Shown piece after piece: positions 1 through 10,574 of a stretch of 64,000 bases of DNA. The first letter of the stretch is position 1, and every line of letters starts with the position of its first letter. The notes under the pieces were generated by a model that saw only the letters and a program-made list of their open reading frames with translations, ran no database searches and was not told the origin of the DNA. Origin of the DNA: Miscanthus floridulus (taxonomy: Eukaryota > Streptophyta > Magnoliopsida > Poales > Poaceae); assembly GCF_019320115.1 (NCBI RefSeq), contig NC_089581.1:10107707-10171706 (forward strand). The letters run 5' to 3'. Both the position numbers and the translations under genes were made by a program.

Positions 1-1616
1 AAGCCACACGGGGATCTAGGGATACATGGTTAAGAGCAACTTGGTACAACTGAGACTTACTCTAGAAATCAAGATAGACGAGGATAATGCAGAATCAACA
101 AGAAGATGATTATCCAAAACATGGCGTAGCACCAACAGATCCAGAAACAGTCGACTGAGAAGTAAAACATCGTGAACCCTAAGATTGACTACCCAAAATG
201 GGAACTTGAACTTCTTCGACGAACCGGATCCTTTCTTCTCCTCAGATTACACCATCACCTCAGACTGACGAACCTAGCTTCACAATGTCGATTGGATTTC
301 GTAGCTCTATTCTAAATGCGAGGGGAATGGGGATGAAGAAGCGTAAGGACCAAGGGGATTTTTATAGAGACGAATGGAGAGGGGAAGCAACACACCGGAG
401 GCGAATACGGCGGGGCTGGGATACACAGACGGTGCATGCTGTGGAGATAAGCACAGCCATGGTGCGCTTCTACGCGAGCGGCAAAGGGGGAAGTAAAGGA
501 GATGAGAGGGGGGTCTGGTACGGGGGATGAGGCATGAGAGTCGAGAGCCGACCAGATGCTGGGAAAAAGGAAAAGCGCACAGTGCACAAGGACGGCGAGT
601 GCGGCATGATACTACGGCCATGCGAAAATGGGGAGCTAAGGACCCGATACATAAAACGTTCATAGGGCACGCAGCGAAATGACTCAACATGCGTAGCATG
701 GTCAATTAAACATAGGGCTTGGGACACGACGTTCACTCAGGCTTTTCTATTACTCTCGACTACCCGAGGCTAACCTTCCTTACTACTCTTCCTTTTCTGT
801 CCTTTACTCAACCACATTCGTCTTTCATGTAGACTAAGACCATGTCATACTTTCTTCCTCCAAAACCATCTCTTATTTACCTTGAGAGAACACTTCTGCA
901 TCAACCCATTGTGGATTTCCCATTTGAACACCTGAACATTTTCTAGGAAAATATTTTGTAGCAAAATGATACAGCGGTGTAACTCGGTAAAGGTTCTTAG
1001 TCAAAAACCTCGATACCAGCACGTGCCGAGTAGCGTCACATGTGGCAGCTGTTCCACAGGGAGCCCTTGGTTTCGTCGTGGCACCATAAGCTTTCAACCA
1101 GGCAACTATCACCAACTTACACGCCATGAGGGCAGTGGGGTCATAGACCACAGAATAAGGGGAGTATTGCAAGGGAAAATTCAAACAACAAAAGTTCCCT
1201 TCACAACAAGGGACAAGAAATTCAAATCCAACGACGGATTTGTTTTAAGGAGATTCAAGTGTTCTGCTGGGACATCCATAATTAGTCGATACAGTGTCTT
1301 CTCCAATCACGACTGGTCTGCTGGTATCTTAATGGCAACTTCTCTTATAACCCGCTTGATATCGCCCATGAAACTCTTAAGCACATCTAACGAACTTAAG
1401 GTCGATGAATGCAATAAACACAGTGAATTAAATAAAATGCATGTTCCAACGATCTTATATGGGTACAACATATAGGCATTCAGGCTCCCATTCATGACAC
1501 AACATTCACCTATGGTCGAACGAGCTCAACACTATGGATGTCAACTACAGCAAGAGTACAATATGAAGGATAGTGACGAAAAGTACTACTACTACGGGTA
1601 CAACATCCCAAGGCAA

Positions 1617-2474
1617 CTAATCTACATCTTCTCGGGGAAACGGCTGAGTGAGAGGAATCAAGGGCTCTTCTTCTGATACTTCCGAGGGTGGAGGTGCTGG
1701 CGGTGCTACAACACCAGTTCTTCTTCTTTCTGGTGGGTGGATAGGGATCCCTTCTAAGATCGGGGCATCCTGCCTTTCAGTAGCCAACATCCTCTGCTCA
1801 GCCCTGGTGACAAGATAGGCCACCCACAGCTGATGGACATGCCAATCTTTAGCCTCCTTCAGAGCTTCCTCCATGGTAGCCTCTCGGCTCTCAGCGGCTG
1901 CAGCACTGGCATGCGCTGCGGCGAGCTGCACCTAGAGCATCCGGTTGAAGACCTCGGCTTCTTCGGCACACTGGAGGCACAATCTCAGCTCCAAGGCTTA
2001 CCAATCATATTGATCATCCAGAGCGAGCAGGCATGTGGTCAAGTGCACCATGGTTGGACTGTCCTCTTATGCATCCTGCCCTTGCAAAGCCTCCATACGA
2101 GCCTTCCATGCCCGCTGATTCTTGTCCAAAGGTGAAAAGAACCTCATGGGGGTATGGGCAATGGGCTCTTCATAGATCTGGCAGAGGTGCCACAAGGCTT
2201 TGCGGGCCACAACCTAGTAGGTGTCGGCGAAGCTACACCCAATTGTGGTCACACTCCAGGCTTCAGTGACGTCGGGGAACTCTTCACTCTTCCCAATGTA
2301 GACAGTAACCTCACACCGATCGGTGCCATGCATCTCATACTCATGGCCCTCATACTCAGGACGATCTTTGACTCCAAGCTTTTGCAGGGTGGCATGCAGG
2401 ATTCTAGGAAAACCCTCAATGTTCAGGCAGTAGGTACTAACCCAGGCTCCTGCCATCTCTGGCGGTGGTTGCAA
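1617..2474 (-). pseudogene. Degraded retrotransposon-associated ORF
   Basis: Two open pieces on the minus strand (2474-2214, then 1931-1617) sit in the internal region of the large element. The first has a segment around WVSTYCLNIEG and a stretch EEFPDVTEAWSV; the second is Ala/Glu-rich (a probable helix) followed by a Pro-rich tail. The interval between them also reads as protein-like but is broken by a stop and a frame change. The pattern resembles the extra ORFs of unknown function carried by grass gypsy elements rather than gag or pol. Function unknown. Confidence 0.4.
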
Positions 2475-3215
2475 GGAAGGCTAAGTGAAAAGCTGGCTCA
2501 AGGAAAAGCTATGCAAGCTAAAGTGCGCCGAGTGGTGATACCAATAGCTAAGTCAGGCTCTGCTTATAAAGGCGGAGTGCTCAGTGATCCTGGCATGGTT
2601 CACTAGAGTTCCCACGTGAGATCACTATGATGAATCGACCAAATTCTGCGAGTTCGAGGCGAGCGACGTGCGATGGCTTTACTGACTAGTATGACTATAG
2701 GGCAAGGGTCCGAAAGAACATAGAAAAAGGATACGGAAAGACATGGGTCACGACAGGCATGAACCATGAGCGAACACGGAGCATGAAACCATAGTGCAGA
2801 CCTAACTCTAGGACAGGAACGAGTCAGACATGCACAATTCGACACGCGTGACCCTATGGAAGGCGTATCTACAAGCAATACGAGAGCTACAATGCATAAA
2901 CGAGATATGCATGAATGCACGTCCTATACATCCTTCCATTGTTGCCAACATATAGGGCAACCGTTCTTAGATTTTTGGCACATTGTTCTCTCCCTATAGC
3001 TAGTCGATACTATCGGACTATGCTTGAGTCAGTGTACCTATAGAAACTTGATTAATCCTATCTAAGTTAGTAGAGTGCCATCTATCCTATATACATAACC
3101 ATAGTAATAGGGCTACTTATATATCTTCGTATACAAACGTCCTAACTTTTTACAAAAATGGGTTGTCAAATTTTAGTTTAGAAAAGGTTTTCAAAGCCTT
3201 ATTTTCCCCATTTGT

Positions 3216-3227
3216 GCTCTGATACCA
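3216..3227 (-). other. Retrotransposon primer binding site
   Basis: The minus strand reads TGGTATCAGAGC, the classic plant primer binding site complementary to the 3' end of initiator tRNA-Met. It lies four bases inside the LTR end at 3232 and fixes the element's orientation. Confidence 0.75.
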
Positions 3228-3231
3228 CCGG

Positions 3232-6200
3232 TGATAGAACCGCCTAATCTAATGCCTCATAGGAGCGCTTGTCTTCCATTAGACACTAAGTACTTAGGGA
3301 AGAACACTAAATTACTCGGTTCCGTCGGGCACACCCCAGGGGAGAACCCGAAAATCCACATTTTTGCCATCAGGATCACAAATGAGAGAATAAAGCTTAC
3401 ATCATTTAACCATTTCTTACATTACTTTTAATACAACATCAGAGTATAATATTTATTAATATAACAGCAGAATGAAATCATATTATCAGAGTTATGAACA
3501 ATTTAATTGAACAGCGGAATATAAACATGTGATCAGAGTTACAGCGGAAATAAATATCTATTCATGACATGATGAAGTATTAATATATAAACTATAACAA
3601 CAGATTATGAAACTTTCATTTATAAAAGCATTTGGTGAGAGTTATAAATAACAACTACACTCGTAGCGTAAAGGGAATCCTCTCTGAGCCCACAAGGAGG
3701 AATCCACACACAAAGGTCAGCTCAAGCCTCCACCTGTTACCTGCAACAGGGAGAATAAAACCCTGAGTACTCAATTGTACTCAGCAAGACTTACCCGACA
3801 GGAGAAAAGAAATGACTCCAAGAATATGCAAGGCTATCTGGCTTGTGGGTTTATTGCAATTACAGGAAGCGTTACTAAGCGTGCGTCCTTATATTCGATT
3901 TTTAGTAATAGCCGCATTGGTTCATTAACTAACCATTCTATGTAAGCACATGTGCTACTTTCAAGCAGGTGGTAAGCAATCAGATTTCCTTTGTCCATCT
4001 TTCATCTTTCATCTTTCAGTTCTTACTATGATGCTAAACCGCAGATAAGCCATATCGGATCGCCCGGTGATTCGCGAATCAATGCCCCCAACTGGGTACC
4101 TCAAAAACACACGCCCCACTTATACCCCAGGCACAACCAGGACCAACCCATCACTCTCCTGTCCCGGGTGTCTAGGTCTCCGTCCAAACTTGGACTCCAA
4201 GCCCCTGCCCCTGAGTCCCGTACTCAGTGCGGTGTAAGGACCTTCTCCACCAAAATAAAACCCTAACAGTCGGTCCGGAAAGAGCTAGATCCGCGACAAG
4301 AGAGCAACAAGTCTTCTAAGCGCTCATACACAAGTATGTGCTTGGGATAATAAGTCTATGACCTACCTAGAGTCTTATGCAACGAACGGTTCTTAACCGA
4401 CCTGACAGGGAAAAACGGTGTAACAAAGCTATGACCCGCATCCGCGGCGACACAACTTCTTACACCCACCAATACCCAAACCATATCCCTGCCCGGTCAT
4501 TATTTTCCTTTCCACCATTTATATCTTTTCAAGTGATAATAATACAGTAATATATTTCCTATCTCTCGCGAGTGACAGGCAATCACTCGACTTCTACCAA
4601 AGTTCTGTAGCATAGCATTCTACACGATCCTGTTATACTAGTAAGACTCATAGGATAAAGATATATATGCAAGTGGGTTTCATTCAACTCCTTAAAACTT
4701 AATGCACAAATATAATTTAAATTGCAGAAAAGTAGGGGTTATGCACTGGGGCTTGCCTAGGTAAGATATATTAAAAGTTAGTATCTGCATCTTCAGATCA
4801 TCCACTATCAGCTGAATAACAAGCCCATCATATCTTCTCCTAGAGAGAATATCATTACACCATCTTCGGATTCCCAATCATCCTTCAATCCGTTAATCCA
4901 TCATCGTACCTATATGATATGTATGCGATGCAATGCAAAGATATAATTAATCAACTGCAATCGTGACTCGTAAAATACGACGTACGCCTCTCGAGTTAAC
5001 GGGCCAATTCTAACGACGACCGTACTTAGGCTACATATACACGTTGTCGGATAAGGCGTTATTTCCCAACAATAATTTTAGTTATATAAACCAAGGTGTT
5101 TCTTTATCTTACTCTATCGATTTAATCATTATTTGAAATAGGGCATTATTATCTATCTATCTAATTAATTATTCTGGAGCTACCAAACTTACAGTGACCA
5201 GCTAATATTGCTAGAAACCTACTGTAAAGATTTTAGACCCAATACTATTACCAATTTATCACGGGAATTCCTACAAGTTTATATTTTACAATATTAAGTA
5301 TCTTAGATTAATTATATAGCTTCTAAGAATATTATCCAACTATATGAACAATTTATACTAGCAGGTAGATCATGATTTTAGGAGCCTAACAAAACTAGTT
5401 TCACCATTTTTGGATACCTACACAATTTTATATTGATTTTACAAGTTTACTTTATAAGCTAAATCATAATTTGCTCTACAATTCAAAAAGGCCGGCGACA
5501 CCCCATTCGGCCCAGCTGTCAGATCTGGCCCAAACGCGCGTCACCATACCGGCCCATAGGCGCACAGCGCGGCCAGGCGCATCGGCAACCAGGTCGGCCC
5601 AGGCGGGGCACGGCGCGGATGGCCCAGGCGCGACACGGCAAAGACCGGCCAGCGGGTGCGTGGCAGCGGCCTAGGCGCGACCCAAGCGGCAGGAACTGAC
5701 CGGCCCACGGGCGTAGGCAACCGGCCGGCCCAGCGCGTGGCGAGCGCGGCCAGAGGCCCAAGCAAGCCGGCCCACACGCGGCCTGCCCCAAACCGGCCTA
5801 GCGATTTTGCAATAAGGACCCTGCGTCTTCACAAATTTGACCCACAGTCCCGAGTCCTATTTAACTGAGTCCCGTATTTTGCAAATAAACCCCATATAAT
5901 TATTTTTCTTGGATTTCTCACCCTTTACCTTCCTCAGAAATAGAGCACGACGAAGACCACGGCTGACGGCGGCGGCAAGGGCGTGGAGGAGCCCAGGAAG
6001 GCACGGTAGCGGCGGTCCACTTGCCGGCGAGCTGCACGGAAAACCCGTGCGACCATGCCTAGCCGCGGTAAGGCCCGAGCGGGCCCCAAGCAGCCTGCTC
6101 ATGAAAGCCGAGGAGGCGGCACGCCGGCAGCGGTAACGCCAGCCAGGCGAGGGCGGCCGGATGGCACACGGTGCTTCGGCGACTTGCGTGCGGTAGCGCT

Positions 6201-7903
6201 GAAGGCTCGGGGCGCCGGTGCGGGACGCGTGGGGTGCTGCGGCTCGGGCGCGGCCATGGCGGTCGCACACGTGCTCGCGAGGGCCGGCAATGGATGGCAG
6301 CGAGGCGGCCCGGCCGAGCAAGCAAGCCGAGAGAGATCGGGGAGGGAAAGGTCGGCGGCGCGTGCGCGGCATGGCAGCGGAGCTCGGCACGGTGGCGGCG
6401 GAACCCGCCGGTGAGGGCACTGCGGGGCACGGTGCTGGCGAGGCCGGACTCCTAGGCACCGACGAACCAGGCGCGCGGGACACGAGAATGGAGCGACGCT
6501 GCGGGGTGCCGAGCGGATCGAGGGGGCGGCCTAGCGGGACCGCGGAGTCACGCGCGCGGGCACGCGAGGGGATTCAGGCGGCGGCGACGCTGCGTGGCCA
6601 CGACGGCACTACGGCCCGGTCCAGCGTGGGTCCACGGTGATGCTCAAGACTAGGCGGCTACGGGCGCACGGCAATGGGATGAGCAGCAGGGCAATGCCGA
6701 GGGCACGGAGGAGCCACGGGGAAACAGGAAAACGGAGAGCCGCGCGCGGCCAAGGAACTCGCGCACGCTCGTAGGGGAGCGGGGATGGCAGTGGAGTCGC
6801 TCGTCTTCGGCAGTGGCATTCCTGGGCTAGGCGCTTCCTCCACGGCACAACAGAGAAGAAAAAGGGGGAGAAAAGCAGCACGAGGGAATCGGAGACAGAC
6901 AGAGATAGGCCACGACAGGCAAGACAAGCAAGGTAGGTAGGGAGACGTCCCGCCGATCATTTCGCTTGCTATTCCAAATTCAACTACGACAGCCAAGAGC
7001 TTAGCACAGCGTGGACGGTGCCGGTGCATGTACAGATAGGGAGCAGATGAGTTAAGTTGTTCATGCGTTTTCGCCTGCTTTATATTATAATATCATCTTT
7101 CTCTCCGCACGTACACATTGACAGCTGGATCGGACCGACACCGGCCATGCATGATATCAATGATCAAGAAGAATTGATATATGTATATATGAACAACAAA
7201 TGAACTGATCAAAGCAGGTGCGTGCAGACATGAGACGACTCAACTTGGCGGAATGCGAAGGCAGACAACGGCGCTACGACAAAGACAATAACGCGACGAG
7301 ACAATGGAGGTAGACAACGGTACTGCTCCATCGATGATATCCAGCGAGCCCGCGTACGCGGCGATGGATCCGATAACACGACGCGACGTTAATAATTCAG
7401 ATGACGGATTATTTCAGAGCAGGAAAAACGGACCACCGGATTTAAACGTCAAGCGGTCAGGACGGCTGCTTTCGCGGATACGTTATTAATTTATCCTAGG
7501 GACTAAAATGAGTTTATACGTGAACGTAACTATGTCACTAGGCCAAAGCTTTTCAACCACGCGTGCTTATCCAAATAATCACGAGAGTGCACATATATAT
7601 ATATATATGTATATATCTTTTTATTTATTAATGGATTTTATTTTATTTATAAAAGTTGCTTCTTATGCTTAATCTAATATAACAAATCGTTTGCTAGAAT
7701 CGTCGTCGGACATTTATAAATATTCCTACGCACGGCATAGTTTAACTTGAGCGTTTACTTGAGTCCGCGAAACTAAGTCACAAAGGATTCGCGCATCGCG
7801 TCGAATACGTTTTAAATTAAAAATCCGTGAAACTCATCTCGTAATTTTTTTCTTAGGCCTAAATCGCGGTGCTAAACGAGCTCGTAACACCAGGGGTGTT
7901 ACA
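3232..7903 (-). repeat. Very long LTR (about 4.67 kb)
   Basis: Read on the minus strand it starts TGTAACACCCCTGGTGTTAC at 7903 and ends GGTTCTATCA at 3232, giving TG...CA ends, followed after CCGG by the primer site. The middle (5480-6900) is strongly GC-rich, with overlapping open frames on both strands that look like composition artefacts. The rest is AT-rich. The length is at the high end for grass LTRs, so a nested insertion cannot be excluded without an alignment. Confidence 0.6.
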
Positions 7904-7908
7904 AGATT

Positions 7909-8545
7909 TTTCTTTTGATTCCCTATCAATCATTGAGAGAAAAATATCCCAAACTCGATTAGAGAGCAGATCCACTTGTTTCCCAACTCAAAAGAACACT
8001 TGGTTCATGTTTTGACCGGTGGTTGTGTTTATTACTCTTGGAGTTTGGCTTCTAGCCGGCTAGAGCGTCGCCCGTGGAGCTTGCCAGCCCTAGGAGGTTT
8101 GTGACCATCTCTTCAGGCTAGTAAACTCACTCCCTATCTCAAGAGTTGAGTCTCTTGACTTGAGGATGAGAAAGGGTTGCAAAGCCCTAAGCCTTAGTGG
8201 CTAACCTCAACAATGTGGACTTAGGCAAGGCTTGGTAGCGAGCTAAATCACAAGATAAATCATCGTGTCACCTTGTACTTGTTTTACTTTCTTGTGATTC
8301 ATATTGTTGTTGAGGTGATTTCTAGGGCTTGGTGTCGATCTACTTGTATGTGCTTCTCCTGCAACTTCTAGCTGTCGATCTGTGAACTATACCCTTGCAG
8401 AAAGTTCAGTAATTTATCTGATCTAAGTTTTAAGTCATAGTTTTTAAACTGTGGTTTCAAAATTGTGTACAGGTACGGCAGTACCACGAGTTAAATTTAA
8501 TGTTTACTCAAGTTTTATTTAAACATGCTATTCATACTCTTTTAG
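7909..8545 (+). repeat. Fragment of an older LTR
   Basis: The text resembles the right part of a common grass LTR: a run near ATATCCCAAACTCGATTAGA, a GGAGTTTGGCTTCTAGCCGG block, and a GTGGCTAACCTCAACAATGTGG block. No paired LTR, primer site or coding region is visible. The 4.67-kb LTR abuts it, so the gypsy element probably inserted into this relic. The assignment rests on recalled similarity. Confidence 0.35.
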
Positions 8546-9007
8546 CCTAACCAGAGATTCTACGGTTTGCTTCGCGTATCTGTCGGGCCAGGCTCCACGA
8601 GTGGAGGAAGCCCCCCGCGGCCAGGCTCTGCAGAAAGGCAGAAATCGGCCGTTTCTGTCGGGCCTGGCTCACCTCGTGCGAGCGAGCGTGGAATGGCGCA
8701 CGGCGTGTGAGATAGAGATACGTGGACGCGGTGAACCAAAGAGAAGCTGCTGCTGGCCTGACTGTAATGACCCAGGTAACCAAACAAGGTGCCGTCGCAT
8801 GCACAAGGCCTGCCCAAAGCTGGCCTGGCTGGCTCCGTGCGAGCCAGGCTGCACTGGGCAACGAACCAAACAGGCCCTTAGAGGTGCATGCAGTATAGGC
8901 ATATCTACTTTTAGTTTTTTTATAAGAAAGACATCTAGTTTTAGATTGGAGGCCTACGTGTGAAAGAGCTCGAAATGGCCGACAGTTTCGTTCTAGGCCT
9001 AAAATAC
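8546..9007. other. Intergenic, GC-rich transposon-like debris
   Basis: Contains two copies of a GTCGGGCC(A/T)GGCTC-like block and, near 8855-8880, the sequence AACCAAACAGGCCCTTA, a typical terminal motif of grass DNA transposons. Only one end is recognisable. Overlapping open frames on both strands look like composition artefacts. No gene is supported. Confidence 0.4.
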
Positions 9008-9120
9008 GGCCCAGAGCTAGCTGTAAGTTGCTGCTCTCCCGTGCCTTCGAGAAAAGGCCCATAATCACCCCAAGGCCCACCGGAAACCCTAATTGCCCTT
9101 CTGCATCCACGATAAATACA
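9008..9120 (+). promoter_or_regulatory. Telo-box / site II promoter with TATA-like box
   Basis: An AAACCCTAA telo-box lies at 9084-9092. GGCCCA site II elements lie at 9008, near 9056 and at 9073-9078. A TATA-like GATAAATACA lies at 9111-9120. In plants this pairing marks promoters of ribosomal-protein and snoRNA genes (established knowledge). It sits about 180 bases upstream of the first snoRNA-like unit and no ribosomal-protein reading frame follows. Confidence 0.55.
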
Positions 9121-9293
9121 GCCGCAGCGCCGCCGCCAAATTGTTCCGCATTCGTCTATCGTGCTCGTTTCTCATTTCTCATGTTTTCTCGCCGTTCTTT
9201 CACTGCGTCAGCGTGTTTTCTTTGGTTTTTGTGGGGTCATTTCGTCGGAACAGCGCTGTTGATTTTGATTCGTCGGTGTCGATGCCTGCGTCG

Positions 9294-9359
9294 GAGGATG
9301 ATGATATGGTTTTGTCGCCCCAGTCTTAGGATCCGGACTTCCGGACCTGTGCTGATTGA
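9294..9359 (+). ncRNA. C/D-box snoRNA-like unit 1
   Basis: A C box ATGATGA (9298-9304) and a D box CTGA (9352-9355) bracket about 47 bases. The piece between carries TTGTCGCCC, then GTCTTAGGATCC, which is nearly repeated in unit 2. The size (about 66 nt) fits plant box C/D guide RNAs. The rRNA target is not assigned and the terminal stem is weak. The upstream telo-box promoter supports a polycistronic snoRNA transcript. Confidence 0.5.
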
Positions 9360-9592
9360 CATTGTTATCAAATCTGACTCCACTGTCCATCAGCCTGTTC
9401 GCGTCTCGTAAACCATGGTAAATTTTCAGTCGGACAGTGTTTTTCTCTCGCACCAAACCAGTCAGCAGTAAATAATCCACGATACGATACGACCTTCCGA
9501 ACCGAGCTGCATGAGTTCGCCACTTCGTCTTCTCCTTTTTCAGTTTATGTTTCTGCTCTTTTTCTCATCTTTGCTGTATCCAGTCTTTATTA

Positions 9593-9659
9593 GAGGATGA
9601 TGATTTGGAATTGTCGCCCGTCTTAGGATCCGCTCTCATGACGGTTCTTTGCTGATTGA
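9593..9659 (+). ncRNA. C/D-box snoRNA-like unit 2
   Basis: C box ATGATGA (9597-9603) and D box CTGA (9652-9655) followed by TTGAC, as in unit 1. TTGTCGCCCGTCTTAGGATCCG matches unit 1 almost exactly, whereas the stretch just upstream of the D box differs, so the two could guide different targets from the D-side element. A CATGAC motif could serve as C'. About 300 bases separate the units, and their 3' flanks are also similar (AATCTGACTC, then TTTTTCTCTC). Confidence 0.5.
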
Positions 9660-10574
9660 CATAATAGTGAATCTGACTCTTTACAGATAGTGTCAATTTT
9701 CAGTCCTGTTTGTTTGGTCATAAATAATCATAAATTTTCGGTCCGAACAATATTTTTCTCTCACACTAAATCAGCCGTCAGCAGAAATAATTCACGATGA
9801 GTTTAGCAGGTCTTCTGTTTCTAGATAGTGGTGTCAGTGATTCATTAACCGAAGGTATCATTGGGCCCGTTAGGTTCGCTGGAAAAAAACTAATACTGTT
9901 TGAACTGAAAAAAGTTAAAATATTATTTCGACTGATTTGTTTTGAGAAAAAATATTATTTTAATTAAAAAATAAATTGAAAAAGATGAATTATAAAATAA
10001 ACCAACAGGCGACGGGTGCCAGCAGGAAGTACAGACCTGCTCGTCAGTGATTGCTGTGCAGCCGCCACAAGGAACTGCTAGTCTGCTACAGCCTACAGCA
10101 ATGCCGTGCAGGCAGAAAGATCACACGAACCACGGTGTATGCCCTTGTGATGAGCAAACATTCTGTAATGATATTTTGACAAATCACAAATCACAATTCA
10201 AAAGTACTTAAAATTCATGGACATTTGCTTCACCGATGGATCTAAAATTCTTAAGATTCCTTGTAGCTTGAGTCGACAAAGGTCCTATCCTGTTTTTCAA
10301 ACTGAGGGCGTAAGCTCTGAAACGTAATGGCCCAATTACGGGCCAGCATAGCCCAGCACGGCATCGAACAACCTCGGCCAGCTGCCCAAGGCAAGGACCT
10401 GCTCATCTCATCACAAAAAAAAAAAAAAAAAAAAAACGCGTAGAAACACCGAAAGGCAGCCGGCAGCACCGAACATTTCTCCCAAAAAATCGAAAAAGGG
10501 GAGGGAAAAAAATTTCTCGTCTCCTTCCCCCAGCTTGCCAGCACCCGAAGTCGCGTCGCGGAGCGAGAGCGGCG
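9660..10574. other. Intergenic / 5' flank of the ACD11-like gene
   Basis: Holds the 3' flank of the second snoRNA-like unit, a decayed MITE-like stretch near 9865-9990 (GGGCCCGTTAGGTTCGCTGG at its left end), an A-run at about 10417-10436, and the probable 5' UTR of the downstream gene (about 10500-10574). No coding potential was recognised. Confidence 0.4.

Larger units (their letters stand above)
1..7903 (-). mobile_element. Partial Ty3/gypsy-type LTR retrotransposon
   Basis: A minus-strand element is recognised from its 5' LTR (3232-7903), a primer binding site directly inside it (3216-3227), and an internal region running down to the window start with degraded coding remnants. The 3' LTR is not visible, so the element is cut by the window edge or truncated. 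The LTR start TGTAACACCCC and the tRNA-iMet-type primer site are typical of grass gypsy elements, perhaps the Del/Tekay chromovirus lineage; the lineage is inference. I see no intact gag, protease, reverse transcriptase or integrase in the 3.2 kb available. Confidence 0.65.

Noticed and set aside
5857..6483. 208-codon minus-strand frame and overlapping plus-strand frames
   Set aside because: GC-rich middle of the long LTR; open frames in nearly every register and no domain.
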